A stretch of DNA of 64,000 nucleotides from DASWJZ01 sp963761005. Its GTDB lineage: Bacteria; Pseudomonadota; Alphaproteobacteria; Rhizobiales; Afifellaceae. The stretch covers positions 434,001 through 498,000 of the forward strand of contig CAVXFK010000008.1 of the NCBI GenBank assembly GCA_963761005.1, given 5' to 3'. Under the pieces are notes generated by a model. The model worked only from the letters and a program-made list of their open reading frames with translations. It was not told where the DNA came from and did not search any database. Within the stretch, counting starts at the first letter, position 1. The number at the start of each line of letters is the position of its first letter. Positions 46,526 through 55,667 of this stretch are shown piece after piece. The position numbers and the translations under genes were made by a program.

Positions 46526-49500
46526 CTACTCTTCCGCCTTTCCAAATCCGCCGCCGGTCGGCGTTTTCACGATCACGGCTTCGCCCGCCTCGAGCACCGT
46601 CTGGTCGGCGCCTTCAAGCTCTTCGAGGCGTCCGTCGTTGCGGCGAACGAAGGTCGCGCCGAGCGCGCCCGGCTCGCCGCCGAAGAGCCCGTGCGGATGG
46701 ACCGTTCGATGCGACGAAAGGATCGCGCAGTCCATCTTCTCAAGGAAGCGGATCGTGCGCATCGTCCCCGAGCCCGCCGACCATTTGCCATGGCCGCCGG
46801 AATCGTGGCGGATGTGGAAATCCTCGAGCAGCACCGGGAAGCGCATCTCCAAGACCTCGGGGTCGGTCAGGCGCGAGTTGGTCATGTGCGTGTGGACCGC
46901 ATCGGTGCCGTCAAAGCCCTCGCCGGAGTTCATGACACCCGCGGACGAGCCGGAGCAGATCGTCTCGTAGTACTGATACTTGTCGTTGCCGAAGGTCAGG
47001 TTGTTCATCGAGCCCTGCGCGGAGGAGAGCGCGCCAAGCGCGCCGAAGAGCGCGTTCGTCACGTGCTGGCTCGTCTCCACGTTGCCGGCGACGACGGCGC
47101 GCGGATATTGCGGCGCCAGCATCGAGCCTTCCGGGATCACGATCTCGATCGGCTCGAGGCAGCCGGCGTTCATCGGGATCGAGCCTTCCACCATCACGCG
47201 GAAGGAATAGAGCACCGCCGCGCGGGTAACCGGCGCGGGCGCGTTGAAATTGTTCGGCTGCGCTTCCGACGTGCCGGTGAAATCGACCTTCGCCGAGCGC
47301 GCTTGTCTGTCGACGGTGATCTTGACCCTGATAACCGAGCCCTGGTCGGTCGGATATTCGAATTCCGAATCCTTCAGGTTCTCGATCACGCGGCGCACTG
47401 ATTCGGCCGCGTTGTCGCGCACGTGGCGCATGTAGGCCTGCACCACGTCGAGCCCGAACTGCGCAACCATCTTCCTGATCTCGGCGACGCCCTTCTCGTT
47501 CGCCGCGATCTGCGCCTTCAGGTCGGCGATGTTCTGTGCCGGGTTCCGGCAGGGATAAGGATGGTTCGTGAGAAGCGCATGCAGCTCGCGCTCGCGGAAA
47601 CGCCCGCGGTCGACGAGCTTGAAATTGTCGATCAGCACGCCCTCCTCGTCGACCACCGTCGCGCGCGGCGTCATGGAGCCCGGCGCCGTGCCGCCGACAT
47701 CGGCGTGATGCCCGCGCGACGCGACCCAGAAGAGGATGCGCCGCTCGTTCTTCCCCTCGTCATCTTCTTCAAACACCGGCGTGACCACCGTGATGTCGGG
47801 AAGATGCGTGCCGCCGTTATAGGGCGCGTTCAGCGCGTAGACGTCGCAGGGCGCGATGTCTGGATTCAAGCGCCGCACAATGTCGACGGAGCGATCCATG
47901 GAGCCGAGATGCACCGGCATGTGCGGCGCGTTCGCGACGAGCGCGCCCGTCGCGTCGAACAGCGCGCAAGAGAAATCCAATCGCTCCTTGATGTTCACCG
48001 AATAAGCGGTGTTCTGTAGCGTCACGCCCATCTGCTCGGCGATCGACATGAAGAGGTTGTTGAAGACCTCAAGCATCACCGGATCGGCGTCGGTGCCCAC
48101 TGCGTGCGCCAACTCGCGCGGTGCGACGCGGCGAAGCACGACATGGTCCTTCGCGGTCACTTCCGCCGCCCAGCCGGGCTCGACCACGATCGTCTGGTGC
48201 GGCTCCATGATGAGCGCCGGGCCGGCGACGCGGTTGCCCGGCCGAAGCGTGTCGCGCGGAAAGACACCGGCCTCGTGCAGCGCGCCTTCGCAAAAGAAGG
48301 CCGTGGTCTTCGAAGGCTTCGCGTCCGCTTTTGCGAGCGGTGAATCCGGCTCGGAAATGGCGGCGCCGCCGCCCTCGCCTTCCACCTCCACGGCTTCTGC
48401 GACGAGCGGCTTCCCCTCATAGATGAAGCCGAAGCGCTCGCGATGCTCCGCCTCGAATTTCGCGCGCATCGTGGCGCTCGTCGCGAACGGCACCGGGAGC
48501 GCCGTCTCGGTGCCCTCGTAGCGGACATGGACGCGCGCGGACATCGTCACGTCGGAGTCGTTTAGCCCCTGATCCTGAAGCTCCGCGCGAACGCCCGTTT
48601 CGAGCGCCGCGCGCATTTGTTGCAGTTCTGATTCGGATTCAAAAACCAGCGGTAACACCACGGCCTGACTGCGATTTGCGCGGATATCGGCGAGCCCCAT
48701 CCCGTAAGCGGAAAGCACGCCGGAGAGCGGATGGATATGTACAATTTCCATGCCGAGCCGATCGGCGATCATGCAGGCGTGCTGTCCGCCGGCGCCGCCG
48801 AAGCATGCGAGCGCGTAGCGCGTCACGTCGTAGCCGCGCGCGACGGAAATCTTCTTGATGGCGTTCGCCATGTTCTCGACCGCGACCGCGAGGAAGCCGT
48901 CGGCGACTTCTTCAGCGCTCTTGCCGACTTCGGTGGCGAGCGCCGCGAATTTCTCGCGCACGATGTTTGCGTCGAGCCTCTGGTCTTGGCGCGGCCCGAA
49001 GATCGCGGGGAAATGCTCCGGCATGAGCTTCCCGACCATGACGTTCGCGTCGGTCACCGTGAGTGGCCCGCCGCGGCGGTAGGCAGCCGGCCCGGGATCG
49101 GCGCCGGCCGAATCCGGCCCGACCGAGAAGCGCCCGGCCTCGTAATGCAGGATCGAGCCGCCGCCCGCGGCAACCGTGTGGATGCGCATCATCGGCGCGC
49201 GCATCCTGACGCCCGCAACTTCCGTCTCGAACGCCCGCTCAAGCTCGCCGGCGTAGTGCGACACGTCGGTCGAGGTGCCGCCCATGTCGAAGCCGATGAC
49301 GCGATCGAAGCCGGCCATCTTCGCCGTCTCGACCGCGCCGACCACGCCGCCGGCGGGACCGGAAAGGATCGCGTCCTTACCCTGGAAGAGATGTGCGGCG
49401 GTCAGCCCGCCCGACGACATCATGAACATGAGACGCGCGTTATCCAGTGCGTTCTTCGAGGTTCGCTCCGCTCGCACCTCAGCATGAGGGAGGTTGGGTG

Positions 49501-50278
49501 AAGCTTCATCTGCGCCCTCATCCTGAGGTGCGAGACCGGCTTGCCGGGCGAGCCTCGAAGGATCGGTTCCGACACCGAGGTCCGCGGCCACCTCGTCGAC
49601 GTAGCGACGGAGGATCGGCGTCAGATAAGCGTCAACGACGGTCGTGTCGCCGCGTCCGACGAGTTTTACGAGCGGCGAGATTTCGTGGCTGACCGAGACC
49701 TGCGGGAAGCCGAGCTCACGTGCGAGCCGCGCAACCTTCGCTTCGTGCTCGGGATACTTCCACGCGTGCATGAAGACGATGGCGAGCGAGCGGAAGCCGT
49801 CGGCGTGGAGAGTCTCGAGGATATTGCGGACCGCATCCTCATCCGGCACGGCCTCCACCGTTCCGTCGGCGCGCACGCGCTCGTTGATCTCCTCGACGCG
49901 TGCATAGAGGAGCTCAGGGAGCACGATCTTCTTCGCAAAAATGTCGGGGCGCGCCTGGTAGCCGATGCGAAGCGCATCGCGGAAGCCGCGCGTGATCAGA
50001 AGCGCGGTGCGCTCGCCCTTGCGCTCAAGCAGCGCGTTGGTTGCGACGGTCGTTCCCATCTTCACCGCGCCGATCCGCGCGCTTGGGATCGGCGCGCCCG
50101 GCGCAACGCCGAGCAACCGGCGGATCGCCTCGACCGCCGCGTCGTCGTAGACGCCGGGGTTCTCCGAGAGAAGCTTCGTCGCCGTCAGCCGGCCTTTAGG
50201 GTCGCGCGCCACCACATCGGTGAAGGTGCCGCCGCGATCGACCCAGAAATCCCACCGGCCCGCGCTGCCCGCCGGCAA
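46526..50278 (-). CDS. 5-oxoprolinase (HyuA-HyuB fusion) with in-frame repeat insertion
   Basis: Large fused hydantoinase/oxoprolinase of 1250 residues that would hydrolyse 5-oxo-L-proline to glutamate with ATP. The HyuA half begins WDFWVDRGGTFTDVVARDPK and contains the actin-like GFDMGGTSTDVSHYAGELER; the HyuB half begins near residue 735 (DPVMLEVFNNLFMSIAEQMG) and includes GGTHLPDITVVTPVF. Fusion of both halves in this order matches eukaryotic and many alphaproteobacterial oxoprolinases. Residues 239-276 derive from a palindromic repeat. The start is a TTG at 50278 with a GAAGGGGG site overlapping the end of the EamA gene, four bases downstream of it, so the two are probably co-transcribed. 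Confidence 0.9.
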   Translation of the reverse strand: MPAGSAGRWDFWVDRGGTFTDVVARDPKGRLTATKLLSENPGVYDDAAVEAIRRLLGVAPGAPIPSARIGAVKMGTTVATNALLERKGERTALLITRGFRDALRIGYQARPDIFAKKIVLPELLYARVEEINERVRADGTVEAVPDEDAVRNILETLHADGFRSLAIVFMHAWKYPEHEAKVARLARELGFPQVSVSHEISPLVKLVGRGDTTVVDAYLTPILRRYVDEVAADLGVGTDPSRLARQAGLAPQDEGADEASPNLPHAEVRAERTSKNALDNARLMFMMSSGGLTAAHLFQGKDAILSGPAGGVVGAVETAKMAGFDRVIGFDMGGTSTDVSHYAGELERAFETEVAGVRMRAPMMRIHTVAAGGGSILHYEAGRFSVGPDSAGADPGPAAYRRGGPLTVTDANVMVGKLMPEHFPAIFGPRQDQRLDANIVREKFAALATEVGKSAEEVADGFLAVAVENMANAIKKISVARGYDVTRYALACFGGAGGQHACMIADRLGMEIVHIHPLSGVLSAYGMGLADIRANRSQAVVLPLVFESESELQQMRAALETGVRAELQDQGLNDSDVTMSARVHVRYEGTETALPVPFATSATMRAKFEAEHRERFGFIYEGKPLVAEAVEVEGEGGGAAISEPDSPLAKADAKPSKTTAFFCEGALHEAGVFPRDTLRPGNRVAGPALIMEPHQTIVVEPGWAAEVTAKDHVVLRRVAPRELAHAVGTDADPVMLEVFNNLFMSIAEQMGVTLQNTAYSVNIKERLDFSCALFDATGALVANAPHMPVHLGSMDRSVDIVRRLNPDIAPCDVYALNAPYNGGTHLPDITVVTPVFEEDDEGKNERRILFWVASRGHHADVGGTAPGSMTPRATVVDEEGVLIDNFKLVDRGRFRERELHALLTNHPYPCRNPAQNIADLKAQIAANEKGVAEIRKMVAQFGLDVVQAYMRHVRDNAAESVRRVIENLKDSEFEYPTDQGSVIRVKITVDRQARSAKVDFTGTSEAQPNNFNAPAPVTRAAVLYSFRVMVEGSIPMNAGCLEPIEIVIPEGSMLAPQYPRAVVAGNVETSQHVTNALFGALGALSSAQGSMNNLTFGNDKYQYYETICSGSSAGVMNSGEGFDGTDAVHTHMTNSRLTDPEVLEMRFPVLLEDFHIRHDSGGHGKWSAGSGTMRTIRFLEKMDCAILSSHRTVHPHGLFGGEPGALGATFVRRNDGRLEELEGADQTVLEAGEAVIVKTPTGGGFGKAEE
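49452..49563. repeat. Palindromic repeat element inside the oxoprolinase gene
   Basis: About 112 bases forming an imperfect inverted repeat. The left arm reads TTCTTCGAGGTTCGCTCCGC then TCGCACCTCAGCATGAGGG; the right arm, on the opposite strand, reads CCTTCGAGGCTCGCCCGGCA and then TCGCACCTCAGGATGAGGG. This wording is that of an abundant intergenic repeat of Rhizobiales genomes. Here it is in frame and encodes about 38 extra residues between YVDEVAADLGVGT and LDNARLMFMMSSGG, positions normally joined by a short loop. Confidence 0.8.
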
Positions 50279-50281
50279 GGA

Positions 50282-51199
50282 TCAGCCCCCTTCCGCCGCG
50301 CTGATGAGCGGCGCCGACGGTGCGCTCCGCGATCTGACGCGCGCGCGAAGGCCGATGCCGACAACCACGACGACGGCGGTGGCGAAGAAAATCATGCGCA
50401 GGTCGACGGTCTCGCCGAGCACCAGCGCTGCGATCGCAAGCGTCGCGAAGGGCTGAAGCAGCTGCAGCTGGCCGATCCGCGCCACGCCGCCGGCGGCAAG
50501 CGCGTTGTTCCACAGCCAGAAGCCGAGATACTGGCTGACGAACGCGACATAGGCGAGGCCCGCCCAGGACGGCCACGGCGCATCCGCGGCGTTGTCTGGC
50601 CAGAGCATCAAGGTCAGCGGCGCAAGAACAGGAAGACTCAGAACCACGGCCCAGGAGATCACCTCCCATCCGGGCATCCGCCGCGACAGAGTGCCGGCGA
50701 AGGCATAGCCGGTGCCGCAGACCCCGACCGCCACCATCAGGAGGAGATCGGCCGGGCTCGGCACGACACCCCCGTCGCGAAGCGAGAAGGCTACGACGAG
50801 CGCCGCGCCGAAGAACGACATGGCCCAGAAGAAGAGCGACGGCCGCTCGCCGGCGACGAACACCGCCGCGACCGCAGTTGCGATCGGCAGGAGGCCGAGG
50901 ATCACCCCGCCATGTGCCGAGGGCAGCACGGTCAGAGCAATCGCCATCATGACAGGAAACCCGATGACCAAGAGAAGCGCGATCAGGGCAAGCATCGGCA
51001 GATCGCGCCAGGGAATCTTGCGCCGCATGAATAGAAGCACGCAGAGCGCAAGCAGCCCGGCGGCCGTCCCGCGCGCGGCAGTCACAAAGAACGGGTCGAG
51101 CGCGACCACTGCGACCCGCGTTGCCGGTGGCGACGCCGCGAAGAGCACGACGGCCAGAATGCCGAGGGCCAAGCCCATGAGTGGGTGCTTTTTCTGCAT
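50282..51199 (-). CDS. EamA-family transporter (DMT superfamily)
   Basis: Inner membrane protein of 305 residues with ten hydrophobic segments in two EamA repeats, for example LALGILAVVLFAASPPATRV and LGFWLWNNALAAGGVARIGQ. The family exports amino acids and other small metabolites. The ATG at 51199 is preferred to the upstream in-frame codons because the first membrane helix begins shortly after. The oxoprolinase gene follows at once, which suggests a link to oxoproline or glutamate-related metabolites, but that is inference. Confidence 0.85.
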   Translation of the reverse strand: MQKKHPLMGLALGILAVVLFAASPPATRVAVVALDPFFVTAARGTAAGLLALCVLLFMRRKIPWRDLPMLALIALLLVIGFPVMMAIALTVLPSAHGGVILGLLPIATAVAAVFVAGERPSLFFWAMSFFGAALVVAFSLRDGGVVPSPADLLLMVAVGVCGTGYAFAGTLSRRMPGWEVISWAVVLSLPVLAPLTLMLWPDNAADAPWPSWAGLAYVAFVSQYLGFWLWNNALAAGGVARIGQLQLLQPFATLAIAALVLGETVDLRMIFFATAVVVVVGIGLRARVRSRSAPSAPLISAAEGG

Positions 51200-51372
51200 G
51201 GTCGGTCGCCGAGGAAGCGAGTGGCTATAAACGCTCGGCGGCCGATCTGCCAGCAATCAAGGACTTTTGCGGAACTGGAACGCTAAGCCGGCGTTTCAAG
51301 ACTTTCCCATCCACGCCCGCTGTGGTTCTAACAGCGGCGCCCGCCCGGCACGCCCCTGCAAGGAGATCATCC

Positions 51373-51912
51373 ATGAAAGCGAAGCGCGTGAAGACTGCCA
51401 AGGAAGCGAAAACGCGGCAGACCGCCCCGCTCAAGACGCCGAGCCGCCTCGGCGAGAATGCCACGAAGGATATCGCCGGCGCGCTGACTACGCTCCTTGC
51501 CGACATGTTCGGCCTCTATGTGAAGACCAAGAACTTCCATTGGCACGTGTCCGGCCCGCACTTCCGCAGCCTGCACCTGATGTTCGACGACCAGGCGGCG
51601 CAGATCTTCAGCACCACCGACGCCATCGCCGAGCGGGCACGCAAGCTCGGCGGCACGACGCTCCGCTCGATCGGCCACATCGCGCGCCTGCAGCGCATCG
51701 CCGACAACGACGCAGCCTACGTGACGCCGATGGACATGCTGGCAGAGCTGCGCGAGGACAACATGGACCTCGTCACGCATCTCCGCGAAACGCACGACCT
51801 TTGCGACGAGCATGGCGACGTTGCGACCGCGAGCCTGATCGAGAATTGGATCGACGAAGCTGAACAGCGGATCTGGTTCCTGTTCGAGTCCGGCCGCACG
51901 AACAGCGCTTGA
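51373..51912 (+). CDS. dps: DNA starvation/stationary phase protection protein Dps
   Basis: Ferritin-like protein of 179 residues that forms a dodecameric shell, stores iron and protects DNA. The ferroxidase signature is NFHWHVSGPHFRSLHLMFDD followed by AERARKLGGTTLRSIG. The lysine-rich N-terminus (MKAKRVKTAKEAKTRQ) may bind DNA. The ATG at 51373 has an AAGGAG site. It is divergent from the EamA gene across 170 bases. Confidence 0.94.
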   Translation: MKAKRVKTAKEAKTRQTAPLKTPSRLGENATKDIAGALTTLLADMFGLYVKTKNFHWHVSGPHFRSLHLMFDDQAAQIFSTTDAIAERARKLGGTTLRSIGHIARLQRIADNDAAYVTPMDMLAELREDNMDLVTHLRETHDLCDEHGDVATASLIENWIDEAEQRIWFLFESGRTNSA

Positions 51913-51986
51913 GCTTCAAGGCCTCGAACTGCAAAGGGCGAGCGATGGCCCGCCCCGCGCAGCCAATCCAGAGTCCCCCGCCGCGT

Positions 51987-52211
51987 CTACGCGACCTTTC
52001 GCTGCTCCACGGCGATCGCGTCGATCAGCTCATAGATACGCTGCTTCGATAACGGGTCGGGCTCGCGGTCGAAGTCGGCGGCGAGCGGCTCCATCTCCCG
52101 CCAGATTTCTGCGAGCGCCCGACAGGCGCGGCGGATTTCGGGGTCCTGCGCCCGCTCCGCGAGCTTGGCGTAGCGGGTCGCCCGCGACAGGCAACGCGAT
52201 GCGTTAGTCAC
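51987..52211 (-). CDS. Small hypothetical helical protein
   Basis: Protein of 74 residues, entirely helical by composition and cytoplasmic, beginning VTNASRCLSRATRYAKLAER. I do not recognise a named family, but the pattern is common as a stand-alone small protein in Rhizobiales. The GTG at 52211 has a very strong GAGGAGG site, which is the main support for the start and the gene. It converges on dps and is divergent from the DoxX gene. Confidence 0.6.
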   Translation of the reverse strand: MTNASRCLSRATRYAKLAERAQDPEIRRACRALAEIWREMEPLAADFDREPDPLSKQRIYELIDAIAVEQRKVA

Positions 52212-52396
52212 CGATGCCTCCTCTTGGCTCGCGTCCCCCGCCGGCACTCTCCCGAAAGACCACGTCGAAACGACAACGGACCGGTGGCATTCGCGTGAGA
52301 AGGTTGCGGCTCAATCTGGGCGCCGGAGCATATTTTCGTTCGACTTGACGAAAACGCAGCGCAGACGGAGAAGATGGTGGCGGGAGAGACGTCGAA

Positions 52397-52798
52397 ATGC
52401 AGAACTTGCAATCCCTCGTGGCCCTCGCCGCTCGGCTCCTCCTCGCCTTCATCTTCGTGGTCGATGGCTGGCAGGCGATCGGCAACTATTCCGGCACGGC
52501 GGGCTACATGGAATCCTTCGGTGTGCCGGGCGTGCTTCTGCCTCTCGTTATCCTGACGGAGCTCGGCGGAGGGCTTTTGGTGGCCGTCGGGCTTTTCGCC
52601 CGCTACGCCGGTTTCGCGCTCTCCGGCTTCGCGCTCCTGGCCGCGCTCTTCTTCCACCGAAACTTCGGCAATTCCGACCAAGCCATTCATTTCATGAAGG
52701 ACATGGCGATCTCCGGTGGATTCCTGCTCCTGACCGCGTTCGGTCCCGGAGCGTGGTCGCTCGACGCTTGGCGAAGAGGGCGCGGTTCTTTACCCTAA
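52397..52798 (+). CDS. DoxX family membrane protein
   Basis: Protein of 133 residues with four hydrophobic segments, including LAARLLLAFIFVVDGWQAIG and TELGGGLLVAVGLFARYAGF, which match the DoxX/YphA-like family. These proteins are linked to redox or thiosulfate-quinone steps in a few species, but function is usually unknown. A GGAGAG site precedes the ATG. The Omp10-like lipoprotein gene follows 45 bases later. Confidence 0.82.
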   Translation: MQNLQSLVALAARLLLAFIFVVDGWQAIGNYSGTAGYMESFGVPGVLLPLVILTELGGGLLVAVGLFARYAGFALSGFALLAALFFHRNFGNSDQAIHFMKDMAISGGFLLLTAFGPGAWSLDAWRRGRGSLP

Positions 52799-52843
52799 GT
52801 CGGTGCGGCCAATCAGATTCAATCCGACCTCGAGGGGGCTTCC

Positions 52844-53230
52844 ATGATCCGTGGTGCAGCTATCGGCGCGCTGCTTCTGGCGCTGCCTTCCGTGCTTGTT
52901 GCCGGCGGATGCCAGTCGGTGGACTATTCGACCCCCGGAGCGACAATGCAGGCCGCCCCCGGCCCGACCGCGATGGACGGCGCCTGGACGTCGAATGACG
53001 GCGTGTTCGTTGCGACCTTCGAGAACGGCAATTTCACCTCGCGCTTCACGCAGACCGGCGAGGTCCTGGCCCAGGGCACCTACACGGTCAGCGGCACCAC
53101 CGTGAACCTTGTGTGGATCTCGGCTGCGACAAAGCAGCAGCGCGCCGCCACCTGCACGATGACGGCGTCCGACATGGCGACCTGCAACCAACAAGGCGGC
53201 GGAAGCTTCGACCTGAAGCGGAGCGGCTGA
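52844..53230 (+). CDS. omp10: Outer membrane lipoprotein, Omp10 family
   Basis: Lipoprotein of 128 residues. The signal sequence ends in the lipobox VAGGC, so lipidation is expected at the cysteine near residue 23. The mature part, including MDGAWTSNDGVFVATFENGN and the CTMTASDMATC pair of cysteines, follows the plan of Brucella Omp10 (a small beta-barrel-like lipoprotein of the MliC/lysozyme-inhibitor-like fold). It supports a Rhizobiales origin. The precise role is not established. Confidence 0.75.
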   Translation: MIRGAAIGALLLALPSVLVAGGCQSVDYSTPGATMQAAPGPTAMDGAWTSNDGVFVATFENGNFTSRFTQTGEVLAQGTYTVSGTTVNLVWISAATKQQRAATCTMTASDMATCNQQGGGSFDLKRSG

Positions 53231-53301
53231 GCGGCTCATAGTTTCCCACGCCGCTCCGCGCAGCAGGACGACCGCCACGATTTGTCAGAGAAGGAACCGA
53301 T

Positions 53302-54201
53302 ATGGCGAAGCGAGTAGTCGGCTTCATCGGCCTCGGCCTGATGGGCCGCGGCATGGCGAAGAACATTCTGAAGAAGGGCAACGATCTCCTTGTGATGGCA
53401 CACAAGAACCGCGCGCCGGTCGACGAGCTGGTCGGAATGGGTGCGCGCGAGGTGAAGTCGCCGCGCGAAATGGCGGAAGCCGCTGACACGATCGTTATCT
53501 GCGTGACCGGCAGCCCCGAGGTCGAAGGCGTCGTGCGCGGCAAGGACGGCATTCTCGCCGGCGCCAAGCCGGGGCTGATCGTGATCGATTCCTCGACCGC
53601 CGACCCGGTCTCGACCGCCGCGCTCGCCGAGGAATTGAAGGCCGCCGGCGCAGCGCTCGTCGACGCCCCCCTCTCGCGCACGCCGAAAGAGGCGGAAGCC
53701 GGGACGCTCGACGTCATGGTCGGTGCCGCGGACGACGCGTTCGAGAAGGCAAAGCCCATCATCGACTGCTTCGCGGGCAAGATCGTGCATGTCGGGCCGG
53801 TCGGCGCCGGCCACACCATGAAGCTCATCAACAACTTCGTCTCGATCAGCTACGCCGCGATCTATTCGGAGGCGCTCGCGCTCGGCGCCCGCACCGGCAT
53901 CTCGCCCAAGCAGTTCCACGCCGTCATCGGCGGCGGGCGGATGAGCTGCGGCTTCTACGAGACCTTCATGAAATACGTGGTCGAGCGCGACCGCGACGCC
54001 CACAAGTTCACGATCAGGAACGCGCACAAGGACATGCGCTACCTGATGAATCTTGCCAATGCCGCAGGCTCGGCAAACGTCGTCGCCCCGGTGGTGAAGG
54101 GCTATCTCGCAAGTGCCGAGGCGATGGGGAAAGGCGGCGACTACCTGCCGATGCTGTCCGACCACGTCGCGAGCCTGAACGGCGTCAGCCTCGATAAGTG
54201 A
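53302..54201 (+). CDS. NAD(P)-dependent beta-hydroxyacid dehydrogenase (HIBADH family)
   Basis: Enzyme of 299 residues of the 3-hydroxyisobutyrate/tartronate-semialdehyde reductase family. The Rossmann loop is VGFIGLGLMGRGMAKNILKK. The substrate-binding strand is LVDAPLSRTPKEAEAGTLDV, and the catalytic lysine is in GPVGAGHTMKLINNFVS. The segment ALVDAPLSRTP differs from the more usual DAPVSGG of the family, so substrate preference may also differ. A GAAGGAA site precedes the ATG. Confidence 0.88.
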   Translation: MAKRVVGFIGLGLMGRGMAKNILKKGNDLLVMAHKNRAPVDELVGMGAREVKSPREMAEAADTIVICVTGSPEVEGVVRGKDGILAGAKPGLIVIDSSTADPVSTAALAEELKAAGAALVDAPLSRTPKEAEAGTLDVMVGAADDAFEKAKPIIDCFAGKIVHVGPVGAGHTMKLINNFVSISYAAIYSEALALGARTGISPKQFHAVIGGGRMSCGFYETFMKYVVERDRDAHKFTIRNAHKDMRYLMNLANAAGSANVVAPVVKGYLASAEAMGKGGDYLPMLSDHVASLNGVSLDK

Positions 54202-54630
54202 TGTCGCATCCTGTGCCGCTTTGGCACACAGAGATTAAGCCGCGCGCCTTCATCTTGCTTGCGAAGCGCGCGCGCCTTGTGGCGGCGTGTGATGGGCGCA
54301 CCAAATCGTGTGAGAACAGGCGCGGAATATCCACAGGCTCGCTGATTCGTCGCCGCTTCGTTCCCGGCCTGATCGACTCCTGAACGGAACCGGCGCTTCA
54401 CCGAACGCCGCGTTCACTGCCTGGAAAGGTAGGCGCGCGCTGCGCCACGATGCGCCGATGCCGCGCACTGTTGCGGCGCGATAGCGCAGTGTTGCCTGCT
54501 GGGCACAGCTTTGGAAAATGGTTCGACGACAGAGAGATGGATGGGACTCTGCAATCGGCTTGATGTAGAAAATCTCTCGACGCGACGTCCGATGCGGGCG
54601 CGCGGGGATTGAACCAGAATCATGACTTCG
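54202..54630 (+). other. Gene-poor stretch, possible small RNA locus
   Basis: About 430 bases after the dehydrogenase stop hold no convincing protein gene on either strand; short open frames lack ribosome-binding sites and family resemblance. The stretch ends in two adjacent strong hairpins and a T-tract. A terminator so far from the last gene suggests a separate untranslated transcript here. I see no match to a known RNA family. Confidence 0.35.
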
Positions 54631-54682
54631 TCCGATCGGGGGGCGATCGGAGGGGGCGGCCCGGGCCGCCCCTTCTTTTTTC
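54631..54682 (+). terminator. Tandem hairpins with T-tract (rho-independent terminator)
   Basis: A perfect 8-bp stem TCCGATCG/CGATCGGA (54631-54638, 54644-54651) closed by a GGGGG loop is followed at once by GGGGCGGCCC/GGGCCGCCCC (54653-54672) and TTCTTTTTTC. The second hairpin plus the T-run is a textbook intrinsic terminator in the plus direction. The first hairpin is unusual and may belong to the RNA it ends. Confidence 0.75.
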
Positions 54683-54741
54683 TATCTTTTTCTCAACCTT
54701 TTCCCTCGTCGCGTCGCCTAACAGCGCGGTCTAGCTGGGAT

Positions 54742-55237
54742 TCAGTCGAGAAGTGACGCAGGGTCGCCCCACCGCCACGGCTGCGTTGTGTCGTGAAGCT
54801 CTCGGTAGCGGGCCAAATTTGCCCGCGAAACCACAGCGAAAGACCGGACCGCCGTGCGGACCGGTTCGGGCTCGCAAAGCGGGACCAGCCACCGGAACGG
54901 GGTGTCGCCCCAGAAGCGCGTCACGGGGCCCTCGGGGTCGTGCCCGACGAGCGTTATCTCGACGGGGACATTGCTCGACTAGGAGAGCCCGCTTGTGCGC
55001 GAAGCGCTTACCTCGAATCTCGTTCGAGCGACCTTCGCCGGCGATGAACCGGTCGACTGCCGCTAAAGACTGAGCGGGCAGCAGCAGATCGATGTCGCGG
55101 TGTGGACGCGGCGCGGATAGCCGCGTGAGTTCTTCTGCCCATCCACCAAAGACGAGCACCTCAATGCCCGCGGTCGCCAGGCGGTCAACGACGGACGCGA
55201 GCAGGTCGAGATTACTCTCGGCGACGTGGTCGGGCAC
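54742..55237 (-). CDS. Nucleotidyltransferase, reading frame interrupted
   Basis: About 164 residues when rejoined. The N-terminal part, VLVFGGWAEELTRLSAPRPH then RDIDLLLPAQSL, has the nucleotidyltransferase GG-W and DxD pattern of LinA/AadB-like and related minimal nucleotidyltransferases. A one-base insertion in the G-run at 54964-54967 changes frame; the second part reads PVEITLVGHDPEGPVTRFWG then DTPFRWLVPLCEPEPVRTAV to the stop at 54742. The substrate is unknown. The presence of a complete continuation argues for a sequencing error. Confidence 0.6.
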
Positions 55238-55411
55238 GGGTCAGACAACTCAGAAGGGCGGCGTGAGTGTTGATGTGAACTACTTTTCCCTTGCGTCTCA
55301 AACGCGAAGAGCATACATCGCCGCTTGCCCAAATTCGCACGTGCCTGTGGTCGCCCAAGGGTTTGGACGGGCGGCTTAAAGCAACGACGGTGGCGGGCTT
55401 TTTTGGTCTCT

Positions 55412-55660
55412 GCCGGCCCTCCAAAGGCCGGCGACACTGAAGAGGCACACACTCTCTTTGCCGGACGTGCGGAACGGGCATCACCCCCGCTCCAAGCGAA
55501 AAGCTCACAGGTCCGGACTCTTGTCCGTTCCCAGGGCTGTTCGGCGCGAACCACCCGGCTGTTTTGCCGGTTGGGGGATCCAGGGGCTTCCGACCCGTTT
55601 CCATCGCGGGCGGCGGCCGGCGCAGGACTCCCGGGCTGCAACGCTTGGAAACGGGGAATC
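55412..55660 (+). ncRNA. Structured 5' leader of ornithine decarboxylase (speF-like)
   Basis: The 430 bases between the nucleotidyltransferase and the decarboxylase hold no gene but several hairpins: GCCGGCC/GGCCGGC at 55412-55432, CCGGC/GCCGG at 55555-55570, and a long-range 10-bp helix CCCGTTTCCA (55594-55603) with TGGAAACGGG (55646-55655). The last helix contains part of the GGGGA ribosome-binding site, so forming it would lower translation. The alphaproteobacterial speF RNA motif occurs just upstream of ornithine decarboxylase genes. Position and structure fit, but I have not aligned it to the Rfam consensus, and boundaries are approximate. Confidence 0.5.
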
Positions 55661-55667
55661 TCGCCCG

